Below are positions 23,258-32,462 of a stretch of DNA of 41,318 nucleotides, piece after piece; positions within the stretch are counted from its first letter, which is position 1; each line of letters starts with the position of its first letter. The notes beneath the pieces were generated by a model that was not told the origin of the DNA, did no database searches, and worked only from the letters and a program-made list of their open reading frames with translations. Position numbers and translations under genes: made by a program. Source of the stretch: Chloroflexota bacterium (GTDB lineage: Bacteria; Chloroflexota; Limnocylindria; P2-11E); assembly GCA_028876375.1 (NCBI GenBank), contig JAGWSB010000012.1, positions 1 through 41,318 of the forward strand. Reading direction: 5' to 3'.

Positions 23258-25023
23258 GCCGGCGCGCCGATCGGCGTGCTCGCGCCGAGCGGCGCCGCGG
23301 GGAGCCGGTAGCGCGCACGCGCGTCGGTCACCAGGTCGACGACGCGCGCCGCCGCGCCCGCGCGCGGCACGTTCTCGACGTCGTCGCGCGACCGCGCCTT
23401 CACCTCGATCGTCCCCGCCTTCAGTCCGCGCGCGCTCACCGTCACGCGGAGCGGGATCCCCAGGAGGTCGGCGTCGGCGAACTTCACGCCCGCGGATACG
23501 TCGCGGTCGTCGTAGAGCACCTCGACGCCCGCCGCTTCGAGCTCCGCGACGACGGCTTCCGCCGCGTCGCGGACGGCGGCGTCATTCATCGGCAGGGCCA
23601 CGACGTGCGCCTCGAAAGGCGCGACGCTCATCGGCCAGACGATGCCGCGCTCGTCGTGGTTCGTCTCGATGATCGTCTGGACGGCGCGACCGATGCCGAT
23701 GCCGTAGCTCCCGAACATGAACGGCTTGCGCGTCCCGTCCTCGGCGAGGTAGGTCGCGTTCATCTTGTCGGCGTAGTAGGGACCGAACTTGAAGATGTTG
23801 CCCACCTCGACGCCGCGCTTGATCGAAAGCTTCCCGCCGCAGCGCGGGCAGGCGTCGCCCTCGCGCACGTCGTGGACGTCGGCGCGCTCGCCCTGGAAGT
23901 CGCGCCCAAGGACGACGTCGCGGAGGTGCGTGTCGGGCTTGTTCGCTCCGGTGACGTAGGGCTTTCCGGCCTCGACGCTGGCGTCGACGATGACCCGGGC
24001 CTTCAGCAGGCCGACCGGGCCCATCGAGCCGGCGACGGCGCCGAGCGCGGCGAAGTCCGCGTCGCCGGCGTAGGCGAGGTTCGGCACCCCGAGGAGCTTG
24101 CGTAGCTTCGGCTCGCTGAGGTCGCGGTCGCCCGGCAGCAGCACGAGGACGCGCTCGCCCGACGACAGCCGGAACAGGAGGCTCTTGAGCAGGTCGACGG
24201 GGGGCGTCTTGAGGAACGCGGCCAGGTCGGGGATGGTCTTGATCCCCGGCGTCGACAGCTCGGACGGCGCGGGGACGGCGGCGGCGCCGCCGGGCGCGAC
24301 GTCGATCCGGCGGCGCGCCTTCTCCATGTTCGCCCGGTAGTCGCACGTGGTGCAGAGCACGAGGCGGTCCTCTCCCACGTCGGTGAGCACCTGGAACTCG
24401 TGCGCGACGTCGCCGCCCATGTTCCCGGTGTCGGACTCGACGCTGATCGCCTTCAGCCCCATGCGCTCGAAGGATCGCGCGTACACCTCGTACTGCAGCC
24501 AGTAGGAGCGGTCGAGGCCCTCCATGTCCTTGTCGATCGAGTACGCGTCCTTCATCACGAACTCGCGCACGCGCAGCAGTCCGGCTCGCGGCCGCGCCTC
24601 GTCGCGCCCCTTCTCCTGGAAGTGGTACACGACGGCGGGCAGCTGCCGGTACGACTGGATCTCCGTCCGCGCGTGGTGCATGACCAGCTCCTCGTGCGTG
24701 TACGCGACCATGTACTCGTGCCCGCTGTGGTCGCGCGTGCGGAACGTGACGGGCTCGAGCGCGTCCCAGCGGCCCGTCTCCTGCCAGTATTCGGACGGCG
24801 TGATGACGGGAAGGCGGACCTCCTGCGCCCCCACGCGGTCCTCCTCTTCGCGGATGATCTGCTCCACCTTCCGCGCGACGCGCAAGCCGAGGGGCAGCCA
24901 CGTGTAGAGGCCGGACGCGAGCGGGCGCGCGATCGCCGCGCGCAGCATGAGCTGATGGCCGGGCGTCTGCGCCTCGGCCGGCGCGTCGCGAAGGGTGCGA
25001 CCGAACAGATGTGACTGTCTCAT
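23254..25023 (-). CDS. proS: prolyl-tRNA synthetase, bacterial type
   Basis: A 589-residue class II synthetase. Motif 1 region ([35 protein letters not shown]), motif 2 ([28 protein letters not shown]), the bacterial editing insertion between motifs 2 and 3 ([28 protein letters not shown] onward), motif 3 ([18 protein letters not shown]) and the anticodon-binding domain are all present. Length fits the editing-competent bacterial form. A TAACAT box (25045-25040) would give a short leader of about 10 bases containing GGGAG before the ATG. Followed by ruvB with an ATGA overlap. Confidence 0.97.
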   Translation of the reverse strand: MRQSHLFGRTLRDAPAEAQTPGHQLMLRAAIARPLASGLYTWLPLGLRVARKVEQIIREEEDRVGAQEVRLPVITPSEYWQETGRWDALEPVTFRTRDHSGHEYMVAYTHEELVMHHARTEIQSYRQLPAVVYHFQEKGRDEARPRAGLLRVREFVMKDAYSIDKDMEGLDRSYWLQYEVYARSFERMGLKAISVESDTGNMGGDVAHEFQVLTDVGEDRLVLCTTCDYRANMEKARRRIDVAPGGAAAVPAPSELSTPGIKTIPDLAAFLKTPPVDLLKSLLFRLSSGERVLVLLPGDRDLSEPKLRKLLGVPNLAYAGDADFAALGAVAGSMGPVGLLKARVIVDASVEAGKPYVTGANKPDTHLRDVVLGRDFQGERADVHDVREGDACPRCGGKLSIKRGVEVGNIFKFGPYYADKMNATYLAEDGTRKPFMFGSYGIGIGRAVQTIIETNHDERGIVWPMSVAPFEAHVVALPMNDAAVRDAAEAVVAELEAAGVEVLYDDRDVSAGVKFADADLLGIPLRVTVSARGLKAGTIEVKARSRDDVENVPRAGAAARVVDLVTDARARYRLPAAPLGASTPIGAPA

Positions 25024-25039
25024 GACGAACTCCCGAGGG

Positions 25040-25045
25040 ATGTTA
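25040..25045 (-). promoter_or_regulatory. -10-like TAACAT box for proS
   Basis: TAACAT ends 16 bases before the ATG at 25023; GGGAG follows and is six bases before the start, so this gene would have a very short leader with a ribosome-binding site. Confidence 0.4.
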
Positions 25046-25063
25046 TGGGGCCGCGCGTGGAGG

Positions 25064-25083
25064 CCGACGCCGGGCGGCGTCGG
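25064..25083. terminator. hairpin between pentapeptide gene and proS
   Basis: A perfect 8-base-pair stem CCGACGCC/GGCGTCGG with a 4-base loop lies about 50 bases after the pentapeptide gene stop and 20 bases before the proS -10 box. It has no T-run. It may end the upstream transcript or act as an operator; no T-box features were seen. Confidence 0.4.
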
Positions 25084-25135
25084 CTAACGCGGGGATCGGC
25101 GCAGTGACCCTCGGGCGATGGACATCGCGGTCATT

Positions 25136-25876
25136 CTAAAGGACGCGACCGAGCGTCTCCCACACGGTCTGCTGGATGTCCGGAGGCGTCGCCGATCCGG
25201 GCTCGACGCGGCGGGAGACGACGTCGTTCTGCTGCATGTAGAGGAAGGACAGCGCCTGGACCATCTGCAGCGCCTCGCTGCGGCGCTCGAGGTGCTTCCA
25301 GCGCAGGATCTCCGCGCGGCCGCGCGTCAGCCGCTGGTGGATGCGGTCGAGGCGGACGTAGTCGGGCGACTCGGGCCAGCGCTGCTTCCCGATGTCGATG
25401 CCCATGACGAACGTGACGTCGACGAGCTCGGCCGCGCTGAAGTCGTTGCCGCGGAACTCGTTCATCGTGCGCTTGGGGTCGAGCTCGTTCGCCGCCGGCC
25501 CCCACGGACGGCCGTAGAAGCGGACGTGCGCCGTGCGGCCGCCGAAGTGACAGTCGACGAACTCGGCCGTCGTGGCGTTCCAGCCGCTCATGTCCGCTCC
25601 GTCGAAGACGCAGCCCTCGAAGCGCGTCGCGCGCGGGTCGACGCCGCGCAGGTCGACGCCGTCGAAGCGGCACTCGCGGAAGACGTTCCGCTCTTTCGCG
25701 CGGAAGAGCGGGAGCAGCTTCTTGTCGAGCGTCGCCTTGCGGAAGTCGCACGAGACGAAGGTGCATCCGGTCGGCGCGAGCCGATCGAACGACGCGCGCG
25801 AGAAGTCGACGTCCGCGACGCGGGCGTGCTGCAGCAGAACGAGACCGGGAAGCCCGGTCGCCTCGGCGACGGCCAT
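25136..25876 (-). CDS. pentapeptide-repeat protein
   Basis: A 246-residue protein whose first half has repeated A(D/N)LXX-like pentapeptides: VADVDFSRASF, CTFVSCDFRKATL, CRFDGVDLRGVDPRATRFEGCVFDGADMSG, ATTAEFVDCHFGG, FRGNDFSAAELVDVTF. These form a right-handed quadrilateral beta-helix. The C-terminal 90 residues are helical, with WPESPDYVRLDRIHQRLTRGRAEILRW. Some relatives mimic DNA and protect gyrase, but no such assignment can be made here. The ATG at 25876 follows TAGGCT (25892-25887) by ten bases. Confidence 0.85.
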   Translation of the reverse strand: MAVAEATGLPGLVLLQHARVADVDFSRASFDRLAPTGCTFVSCDFRKATLDKKLLPLFRAKERNVFRECRFDGVDLRGVDPRATRFEGCVFDGADMSGWNATTAEFVDCHFGGRTAHVRFYGRPWGPAANELDPKRTMNEFRGNDFSAAELVDVTFVMGIDIGKQRWPESPDYVRLDRIHQRLTRGRAEILRWKHLERRSEALQMVQALSFLYMQQNDVVSRRVEPGSATPPDIQQTVWETLGRVL

Positions 25877-25886
25877 GAGCGGCGAA

Positions 25887-25892
25887 AGCCTA
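25887..25892 (-). promoter_or_regulatory. -10-like TAGGCT box for pentapeptide gene
   Basis: TAGGCT ends ten bases before the ATG at 25876, without a ribosome-binding site between them. Confidence 0.45.
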
Positions 25893-25964
25893 ACGCCCGC
25901 GCATCCGGATCGGGTCTCGGCCCCGACGCGACCAGGTCACGCCGAGCGCTTCCCAGCGGCCCCG

Positions 25965-27170
25965 TTAGCTCCGGCGCCCCGCCGGTACGGACCGGCCGGG
26001 CGTCAGCTGGCCCTCATGGCTCAGCTTGGGCGCCTTGTCGGCGTACGGCTCCAGGCCGTTCTCCATCAGGATCTTGTCGATCTCGGCCAGCAGGGCGTCC
26101 ATCAGCTCCGCCTCCGGGTAGGTCCCGACGACCTTCCCCTTGCGGAAGATGGCGCCCTTCCCCACCCCTCCGGCGATGCCGACGTCGGCGTCCTTGGCCT
26201 CCCCCGGACCGTTCACCTCGCAGCCCATGACGGCGACCTTCATCGGGTACGGGAGGGCCTTGAGGCGCTCCTCGGCGACCTTCGCCAGCGGGATGAGGTC
26301 GATGTCGGCGCGCCCGCACGAGGGGCAGGCGACGAGCGTGAGCCCCTGGTCGCGGAGGCCCAGCGACTTGAGGATGTCGAAGCCGGCCTTCACCTCCAGC
26401 ACCGGGTCCTCCGACAAGGAGACGCGGATGGTGTCGCCGATGCCCTCGTAGAGGAGGACGCTCATCCCGGCGGTCGAGCGGATCGACCCCGCGAGGAGCG
26501 TCCCCGCCTCGGTGACGCCGAGGTGGAGCGGGTACGGGACGAGCTTCGCCAGGCGGCGGTAAGCGGCGATCATCGTCGGCACGTCGAACGCCTTGACGCT
26601 CACGACGATGTCGTCGAAGTCGAGCGAGTGGAGGATGCCGATCTCGCTCATCGCGAGGTCGACCATGCGCTGCGCCTCGTCCCGCGTCTCGTCGGGCTTG
26701 CGGTCGCCGATCGACCCGTGGTTCACGCCGATGCGGATCGGCGTCTTGCGCTCCCTGGCCTTCTTCACGACCTCGCGGACGCCGTCCTTGTTGTGGATGT
26801 TCCCCGGATTGAGGCGGAGCTTGTGGACGCCGGCGTCGAGCGCGGCCATCGCGAGCCGCCAGTCGAAGTGGATGTCGGCGACGACCGGCAGGATGCTGCG
26901 GCGGACGATCTCCGGCAGCGCCTCCGCGGCGCGCTTGTCCGGGACCGCGACGCGCGCGATCTCGCACCCCGCCTCCTGCAGCCTCTCGATCTGACGGATC
27001 GTCGCCTCGACGTCGTGCGTGAGGGTCGTGCACATCGACTGCACGCGCACCGGCGAGTCGCCGCCGATCGACGTGCCGCCCACGTACACGCGCTTGCTCG
27101 GCCGCCGTGTCCGGGGGCCGGGACGGTCGGCGGGAGCCGTGAGGTCGACCTTCAGCGGAGCCGCATCCAT
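25965..27170 (-). CDS. ispG: 4-hydroxy-3-methylbut-2-enyl diphosphate synthase
   Basis: A 401-residue Fe-S enzyme of the MEP isoprenoid pathway, acting after DXR. The N-terminal TIM-barrel motifs (YVGGTSIGGDSPVRVQSMCTTLT, VADIHFDWRLAMAA, KLRLNPGNI, RIGVNHGSI) and the three cluster cysteines (ACPSCGR at 282/285 and GCEVNGPGE at 317) are intact. It is the short bacterial form without the plant-type insertion. The ATG at 27170 follows TAGGCT by six bases and has no leader room. It stands apart from dxr by about 5 kb, with an ABC exporter between them. Confidence 0.97.
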   Translation of the reverse strand: MDAAPLKVDLTAPADRPGPRTRRPSKRVYVGGTSIGGDSPVRVQSMCTTLTHDVEATIRQIERLQEAGCEIARVAVPDKRAAEALPEIVRRSILPVVADIHFDWRLAMAALDAGVHKLRLNPGNIHNKDGVREVVKKARERKTPIRIGVNHGSIGDRKPDETRDEAQRMVDLAMSEIGILHSLDFDDIVVSVKAFDVPTMIAAYRRLAKLVPYPLHLGVTEAGTLLAGSIRSTAGMSVLLYEGIGDTIRVSLSEDPVLEVKAGFDILKSLGLRDQGLTLVACPSCGRADIDLIPLAKVAEERLKALPYPMKVAVMGCEVNGPGEAKDADVGIAGGVGKGAIFRKGKVVGTYPEAELMDALLAEIDKILMENGLEPYADKAPKLSHEGQLTPGRSVPAGRRS

Positions 27171-27176
27171 GCCACT

Positions 27177-27182
27177 AGCCTA
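27177..27182 (-). promoter_or_regulatory. -10-like TAGGCT box, leaderless start of ispG
   Basis: TAGGCT ends six bases before the ATG at 27170, the tightest example of the pattern in the window. Confidence 0.55.
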
Positions 27183-27230
27183 ACCGCCCGCTCGCGCGCC
27201 GCGGTCGATCGTCGATCACACTGCCAGGCG

Positions 27231-27683
27231 ATGGATGCGTACCTTCTCCTCAAGTTCGTCCACGTCCTCCTGGCGATCCTCGCGGTCGGCTACAACTTCT
27301 CGTACGGCGTGTGGCGCGCCCTTGCCCGCGGCGACCGTGAGCGCGTTCGCTTCGCGCTGGCCGGTATCCAGCGTCTCGACCGCATCGCCAACGCGGGCTA
27401 CGGGCTGCTCCTCGTCACCGGCCTGGCGATGGTGTTCCTCCACAACATCCCGATCCGGACGTTCTGGGTGGAGACCTCGATCTCGCTGTGGATCCTCGTG
27501 GCGGTCGTCGGCATGGCCGTTTACGCGCGCGTGGCGCGCCGTCAGCGCGCCCTGCTGGACTCGACCGGTCCGGACGACCCCGCCTACCGCGCGGCCGACG
27601 CGCGCTCGACCCAGCTCGGGATCGGCGTCACGATCCTGGTGGTCATCATCGTGTTCCTGATGGTGGTGAAGCCGACCCCCTAG
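27231..27683 (+). CDS. DUF2269-like integral membrane protein
   Basis: A 150-residue protein with four hydrophobic helices. The first, LLLKFVHVLLAILAVGYNFSYGVW, contains the KFxHV segment typical of DUF2269/YozB-like predicted membrane proteins; the others are near residues 52-68, 79-98 and 126-146. Function unknown. ATG at 27231, 60 bases from the divergent ispG start; a CACACT element lies eight bases before it. Its TAG stop is shared (CTAG, 27680-27683) with the convergent ABC permease gene. Confidence 0.7.
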   Translation: MDAYLLLKFVHVLLAILAVGYNFSYGVWRALARGDRERVRFALAGIQRLDRIANAGYGLLLVTGLAMVFLHNIPIRTFWVETSISLWILVAVVGMAVYARVARRQRALLDSTGPDDPAYRAADARSTQLGIGVTILVVIIVFLMVVKPTP

Positions 27684-28468
27684 GCGCTCGCGCCGGTGTA
27701 GCTCCGCACGCCGATCTTCCAGAAGGCACGGGACACCACCCAGGCGATGACCGTCGCCGCGACGACGGCCGCGAGGGTCGGCGCGTCGACGAGTCCGACG
27801 ATCGCCTTGGCCGGGACGGTCACCGCTATCCCGACCGGAACGACGGTCGACATCGTGACGCGCAGCCAGCCCGGGTAGATGTCGATCGGGAAGCGGCCGG
27901 CGTCGATGAATGCCCAGAAGATCGCGAGCAGGTTGTCGACGCGCACGAACCAGAACGCGAACGTGCTGAGTACCAGGAGCAGCGCGTAGATGAGGACGAA
28001 GCCGCACACGAGCGTCACCGCGAACGCGAGCGCGGTCGCGGGAGTCACGACGGCGGCGAGACGCGCGACGCCGTAGACGGTGATGGCGACGCCGACGAGC
28101 ACCTGCAGCGTCTGCACCGTCTGGAAGTGGCGGAAGCTCACCATGAACTGGCTGCTGATCGGCTTGAGCAGGATGAAGTCGAGCGTCCCTTCGCGCACGT
28201 GCTCCATGAATCGCTCGAAGCTCGGCTGGAGCACGAGCTCCTCGACGCCCTGCACGATGTAGTAGACGCCGAGGAGGACGATCATCTGCTCGAGCGTCCA
28301 GCCGTTCATCGCCTGTGTGTAGGCGTAGAGGATGAGGACGGCGCCGACGCTGGTGACAACGACGATGAGCATCTGGCCGATCTCGAGGAGCAGGTTGACG
28401 CGGTACTCCAGCGCGAACTGCAGCTCGGTCCGCGCGAAGAGCGCGAGCAGGCGGAGGTAGCGGCGCAT
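27680..28468 (-). CDS. ABC-2 permease, COG3694-like
   Basis: A 262-residue membrane protein with six helices and the segment VREGTLDFILLKPISSQFMVSFRHF, the coupling signature of the permease type that pairs with a COG4587-like partner and a COG4586-like ATPase. All three are present in order on this strand. It starts with ATG overlapping the stop of the upstream permease (TGATG). The export substrate is unknown. Confidence 0.85.
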   Translation of the reverse strand: MRRYLRLLALFARTELQFALEYRVNLLLEIGQMLIVVVTSVGAVLILYAYTQAMNGWTLEQMIVLLGVYYIVQGVEELVLQPSFERFMEHVREGTLDFILLKPISSQFMVSFRHFQTVQTLQVLVGVAITVYGVARLAAVVTPATALAFAVTLVCGFVLIYALLLVLSTFAFWFVRVDNLLAIFWAFIDAGRFPIDIYPGWLRVTMSTVVPVGIAVTVPAKAIVGLVDAPTLAAVVAATVIAWVVSRAFWKIGVRSYTGASA

Positions 28469-29262
28469 CAGGCGCCCACCGCGGAGTACTCACGGAGGCC
28501 GGCGTTCCAGACGATGCGGTAGAGGACCGCGGCGACGAGGAGCCACACCGCCTGCGCCGCGATGAGGAGGAGCGACGTCGTGACGTCGTGCGCGCCGCGC
28601 AGGATGTCCGTCGGCACGCCGAGCATGTACCCGAACGGGAGCGCGTAGGCGATGGCCGACAGCGGCCCGGGGAGTAGCGCGAGGGGCGCGATCTGGCCGG
28701 CGAAGATGAACGCGGTGCGCTGGTAGAAGTGCACGAGCGCCTGGACGCGCGTCGTCCAGAACGCCGCGCTCGCGACCACCCACCCGAAGACGAAGGACAG
28801 CGCGGCGCCGAGGACGACGCTCACCGTGCCGAGGACGATGTCGATCGGGCCGACGTGGAAGCGCGCGCCGAAGGTGAGCGCGACGAGGACCGCGACGGGG
28901 ATCACCATCGCCGCGGTGACGACCTTCCAGAGGACGTTGTTCACGATCGCGTAGTGGAGCGGGTGCAGGGGACGCAACAGCTTCGGCGACAGGCGTCCCT
29001 GGCGGACCTCCCACTCGAACTCGAAGAAGTCGAACGACGTCGTCAGGTGCGTGACGAGGATGGAGAGCGCGTAGTAGGCCGCGAGGTCGGAGCGCTGGAA
29101 GCTCCCGAGGCGGCCGCCCTGCGACGCCGCGACGGAGAGCCACGCCGCGAGGAAGATGATCGGGCGCACGAACGAGAAGAGCGCGTAGAGGAAGGTCGCG
29201 ACGCGGTACTGCAGCATGATCTGGATCTGCTGCACGGCAAGGGCGCGGTAGACGCCGATCAT
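28468..29262 (-). CDS. ABC-2 permease, COG4587-like
   Basis: A 264-residue six-helix membrane protein with the coupling segment FEWEVRQGRLSPKLLRPLHPLHYAIVNNV, matching the partner permease of the same exporter class. The ATG overlaps the ATPase stop (ATGA). The two permeases have similar length and probably heterodimerise. Confidence 0.85.
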   Translation of the reverse strand: MIGVYRALAVQQIQIMLQYRVATFLYALFSFVRPIIFLAAWLSVAASQGGRLGSFQRSDLAAYYALSILVTHLTTSFDFFEFEWEVRQGRLSPKLLRPLHPLHYAIVNNVLWKVVTAAMVIPVAVLVALTFGARFHVGPIDIVLGTVSVVLGAALSFVFGWVVASAAFWTTRVQALVHFYQRTAFIFAGQIAPLALLPGPLSAIAYALPFGYMLGVPTDILRGAHDVTTSLLLIAAQAVWLLVAAVLYRIVWNAGLREYSAVGA

Positions 29263-30263
29263 GAGCGCGGTGGCACGGCCGCACCGGCGAAGACGCGGTC
29301 GATGACGTCCTCGATGGCGGGATCCTCCACCGAGATGTCGGCGAGCGATCCCTCCAGATCGCGCACGATGCGCGCCGTCCGCTCCGCGACGGACTCGCGC
29401 GGGACGCGCAGGACGACGACGCCTTGCTCCCGCGACACGACCGTGCCGAGCTCGTCGAGGAACGCTGACCCGGCGCCGTCGTGGAGCGTCACGGTGATGA
29501 CCTTGTACGGCGCCATCCTCTGGGCGAGCTCGCCGAGAGGACCGTCGTAAAGGAGGTGGCCGTGGTGGATGACGATGACGCGCTTGCAGAGCGCCACGAT
29601 GTCGTCCATGTAGTGGCTCGTGAGGAGGATGGTCGTTCCCGACCGGCGGTTGTGCTCGGCGACGAAGCCGCGTATCCGCGACTGCATCGACACGTCGAGG
29701 CCGAGGGTCGGCTCGTCGAGGAAGGCGACGCGCGGCGAATGGATGAGCCCCGCCGCGAACTCCACCTTCATCCGCTCACCCAGGCTGAGGTTGCGCACCG
29801 GCTTCCCCAGCAGCGGCCCCAGGTCGAGCAGCTCGGTGAGCTCGCGCAGCGTCGAGCGGTAGCGCTCCTCCGGCAGGCCGTAGATCTCCTGGAGGACGCG
29901 CAGCGAGTCGGCCGCCGCGATATCCCAGACGAGCTGCGTCCGGTTGCCCATGAGGAGCGCGATGCCGCGCAGGAATCCGTCCTCGCGGCGCCAGGGGACG
30001 TGCCCGATGACGCGCGCCTCGCCCGACGTCGGATACAGCAGGCCGGAGAGCATCTTGAGCGTCGTCGTCTTGCCGGCGCCGTTCGGTCCGAGGAAGCCGA
30101 CCACCTCGCCCGCCTCGACGCCGAAAGAGATGCCGGACACGGCCGTGATCTCGCGGAAGCTGCGCCGCACCACGGAGCGCAGCGTCGCGCTGAGCCCTTC
30201 GCTCCGCTCGTGAACGCGGTACACCTTCGTCAGATCGTGGACGTCGACGACGAGCTCGGTCAT
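29259..30263 (-). CDS. ABC exporter ATPase, COG4586-like
   Basis: A 334-residue ATPase. It begins TELVVDVHDLTKVYRVHERSEGLSATLRSVVRRSFREI, an N-terminal extension typical of this class, then Walker A GPNGAGKT at 59-66, the Q-loop region ALLMGNRTQLVWDI, signature LSLGERM at 159-165, Walker B VAFLDEPT at 179-186 and TSHYMDDI. A C-terminal domain follows residue 235. The ATG at 30263 is preferred over upstream codons because TACGCT ends nine bases before it and the family N-terminus starts here. First gene of a three-gene exporter. Confidence 0.93.
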   Translation of the reverse strand: MTELVVDVHDLTKVYRVHERSEGLSATLRSVVRRSFREITAVSGISFGVEAGEVVGFLGPNGAGKTTTLKMLSGLLYPTSGEARVIGHVPWRREDGFLRGIALLMGNRTQLVWDIAAADSLRVLQEIYGLPEERYRSTLRELTELLDLGPLLGKPVRNLSLGERMKVEFAAGLIHSPRVAFLDEPTLGLDVSMQSRIRGFVAEHNRRSGTTILLTSHYMDDIVALCKRVIVIHHGHLLYDGPLGELAQRMAPYKVITVTLHDGAGSAFLDELGTVVSREQGVVVLRVPRESVAERTARIVRDLEGSLADISVEDPAIEDVIDRVFAGAAVPPRS

Positions 30264-30272
30264 GGGCGGCGA

Positions 30273-30278
30273 AGCGTA
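30273..30278 (-). promoter_or_regulatory. -10-like TACGCT box, leaderless start of ABC ATPase
   Basis: TACGCT ends nine bases before the ATG at 30263. The opposite strand here reads AGCGTAGACC and may carry a start signal for the divergent glycosyltransferase gene. Confidence 0.45.
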
Positions 30279-30304
30279 GACCACGCGCGCGCGTGGGATG
30301 CGCC

Positions 30305-31378
30305 GTGAGGATCGCGCTCGTCGCGCCGCTCGTGTCGCGGATCGACGACCGGCAGATCCAACCGGGCGGCGCACAGGCGCTCCTCGCCGACCTCGCGGCC
30401 GGTCTCGCGTCGCGGGGCCATCGCGTCACGCTGCTCGCCGCGACCGGATCGCGCGTGACGGGGGTCGAGGCGATCGAGCTCGGGCTCGACGCGGACCGCT
30501 TCGCGCCCGCCGTGCTCGGTCGCGCGGCGCGGCGCTCCGACGACGCGGCGCAGCGCCTCGGCTTCGCGATCGTCGCCAGATGGCTCGCGGAGCACCGCGA
30601 TGCCTGGGAGGTCGTGCACGCCCACGCCTACGACGCGCCGGCCTTCGACGCGCTGCGCCCGCTCCGCCCCGTCGTCCACACCTTGCATCTCGCGCCGCTC
30701 GATCCCCCGGTCGTGGCCGCCGCCGCGGCAGCCGTGCGCGCCGGCGCGACGCTCGCCAGCGTCTCGCGCGCGAACGCCGCGGCCTGGACCGCGGCCGGCG
30801 CGCCGACCGACGAGGTGCTGCCGAACGGCGTCGACGTAGACGCGATCCCCTACTCCGCCTCCGGCGGCTCGGATCTCCTCTTCGCCGGCCGCATCTCGCC
30901 CGAGAAGGGACCGCAGGTCGCGATCCGCGTCGCGCGCCGCGCCGGCCGCGCGCTCGTGCTCGCCGGGCCCATCTACGACCGCGGCCACTTCGCCGCCGCG
31001 GTCGAGCCGCTCCTGGCCGCCGACGCGCGCTACGCGGGTCCGCTCGCGCGCGACGAGCTCCACCGGCTCATGGGCGCCTCGGCCGCGCTCCTCCTGCCGG
31101 TCCGCTGGGACGAGCCGTTCGGTCTCGTGGCGGTGGAGGCCCAGGCCGCGGGCACGCCCGTCGTCGCGTTCGCGCGCGGCGGGCTCGTCGAGCTCGTTGC
31201 CGACGGCCGCACCGGCTTCCTCGTGCCGCGCGACGACGAGGACGCGTTCGTGGCCGCGCTCCGTCGCGTCGGGGAGATCGACCGCGCGGAGTGCCGTCGC
31301 AACGCGCTGCGCTGGACGACCGCGGCGATGCTCGACGCACACGAGCGGCTGTACGCGCGCCTCGCGCGCGCGGGCTAA
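30305..31378 (+). CDS. GT4-family glycosyltransferase
   Basis: A 357-residue GT-B fold glycosyltransferase. The N-terminal half shows PGGAQALLADLAAGLASRGHRVTLLAA and VVHAHAYDAPAFDAL; the C-terminal half shows LLFAGRISPEKGPQVAIRVARRAG and the nucleotide-sugar motif DEPFGLVAVEAQAAGTPVVAF (the EX7E pair). Acceptor and sugar are unknown. GTG at 30305 (VRIALVAP) is preferred; a GTG four codons earlier is possible. It is divergent from the ABC exporter, and its stop overlaps the convergent rseP stop (CTAA/TTAG). Confidence 0.88.
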   Translation: MRIALVAPLVSRIDDRQIQPGGAQALLADLAAGLASRGHRVTLLAATGSRVTGVEAIELGLDADRFAPAVLGRAARRSDDAAQRLGFAIVARWLAEHRDAWEVVHAHAYDAPAFDALRPLRPVVHTLHLAPLDPPVVAAAAAAVRAGATLASVSRANAAAWTAAGAPTDEVLPNGVDVDAIPYSASGGSDLLFAGRISPEKGPQVAIRVARRAGRALVLAGPIYDRGHFAAAVEPLLAADARYAGPLARDELHRLMGASAALLLPVRWDEPFGLVAVEAQAAGTPVVAFARGGLVELVADGRTGFLVPRDDEDAFVAALRRVGEIDRAECRRNALRWTTAAMLDAHERLYARLARAG

Positions 31379-32460
31379 CCCCCGAAGGCGCGGCGCAGGT
31401 CGGAGATGCTGACCGCGACGAGGAGCGCGAGGAGGAGCACCATGCCGACGGCGTGGATCGCCGCCTCCACCTGCGGCGACAGGCGTCGGCGGAAGATGCC
31501 GCCGATGAGCACGAAGAGCAGCCGTCCGCCGTCGAGGGCCGGGAACGGGATGATGTTCAGCACGGCGAGGTTGATGGACAGCACGCCGACGAGGCGTAGC
31601 ACTGCGGCGGCGCCGAACTGGCTCACCTGCGCCGTCACGCGGTAGATCTCGATGGGTCCGCCGATCTGCGGCGCGCCGTCGCCGGTCGCGCTCTGCCCCG
31701 TGATGAGCTGGCCGGGCAGCGCCGCGATCTGCGTGACGATGTCGCTCGTCAGCGACCACGCGTTCGCCGCGGCCTGCGGCAGCCCGCCGGTCGTGGGCGC
31801 GGTGACGTCCTCGAGGACGATCCCGAGCGGTCCCTCTCCCTCCGGCGGCTCGGTGCGCGGCACCGCCTTGACCGGCGGCATGGGTCGGCCGTTGCGCAGG
31901 ATGGTGAGCGTGATCTCCTGTCCGCGGTGGCTCTGCGTGTAGACGACCAGGTCGCGCGAGCTCTTTACCGCCTTCCCATCCACGTCCTGGACGATGTCGC
32001 CGTCGCGGACGCCCGCGGCGTACGCCGGCGAGTCGGTCTTCACGTCGATGACGCGCACCTGGCCGGTCGGCGCGCTGCTGCCGAGCGCGAACGCCGCGGT
32101 GAGCACGACGAGGGCGAGGATGAAGTTCATGACGACGCCGGCGACGAGGACGATCGCCTGCGCCCACCACGGCTTGGCCGTGAACGAATCGGGGTCGCCT
32201 TCCCCTTGCTGCTTGATCGCGAAGTCGTCCTGGCCGAGGATGCGGACGAAGCCGCCGACGGGGATGGCGTTGAGGCTGTAGTCGATGCCGCCCCGCTTGA
32301 TCGAGGCGACGCGCGGCGGGAAGCCGAACGCGAACTCCAGGACCCGCATGCCGAGGAGCCGCGCGGTGAGGAAGTGGCCGAACTCGTGGACGGCGACGAT
32401 GACGGTGAACGTGACGATGAAGAGGATCAGCGTGCGCGCGTCGGTGAAGAGCTGCAGCAC
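31375..32460 (-). CDS. rseP: site-2 protease, RseP/M50B family
   Basis: A 361-residue intramembrane zinc metalloprotease. HEFGH at residues 25-29 lies in the first helix, followed by FGFPPRVASIKRGGIDYSLNAIPVGGFVRILG, one PDZ domain (VIDVKTDSPAYAAGVRDGDIVQDVDGK) and the second metal-ligand motif LNIIPFPALDGGRLLFVLIGG. In other bacteria it releases membrane-anchored anti-sigma factors. The GTG at 32460, eight bases after GAGG, is the best start; a CTG two codons upstream overlapping the dxr stop is possible. Last gene of the rpsB operon. Confidence 0.95.
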   Translation of the reverse strand: MLQLFTDARTLILFIVTFTVIVAVHEFGHFLTARLLGMRVLEFAFGFPPRVASIKRGGIDYSLNAIPVGGFVRILGQDDFAIKQQGEGDPDSFTAKPWWAQAIVLVAGVVMNFILALVVLTAAFALGSSAPTGQVRVIDVKTDSPAYAAGVRDGDIVQDVDGKAVKSSRDLVVYTQSHRGQEITLTILRNGRPMPPVKAVPRTEPPEGEGPLGIVLEDVTAPTTGGLPQAAANAWSLTSDIVTQIAALPGQLITGQSATGDGAPQIGGPIEIYRVTAQVSQFGAAAVLRLVGVLSINLAVLNIIPFPALDGGRLLFVLIGGIFRRRLSPQVEAAIHAVGMVLLLALLVAVSISDLRRAFGG

Positions 32461-32462
32461 CG

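Noticed and set aside
25024-25135. T-box riboswitch upstream of proS
   Set aside because: A hairpin is present (25064-25083), but no T-box sequence, specifier loop or antiterminator could be found, and the likely -10 box lies downstream of the hairpin.
28490-29284. Overlapping Arg/Pro-rich open frame on the same strand as the ABC permease
   Set aside because: It has no hydrophobic pattern or motif, while the alternative frame gives a clear ABC-2 permease linked by ATGA and TGATG junctions.
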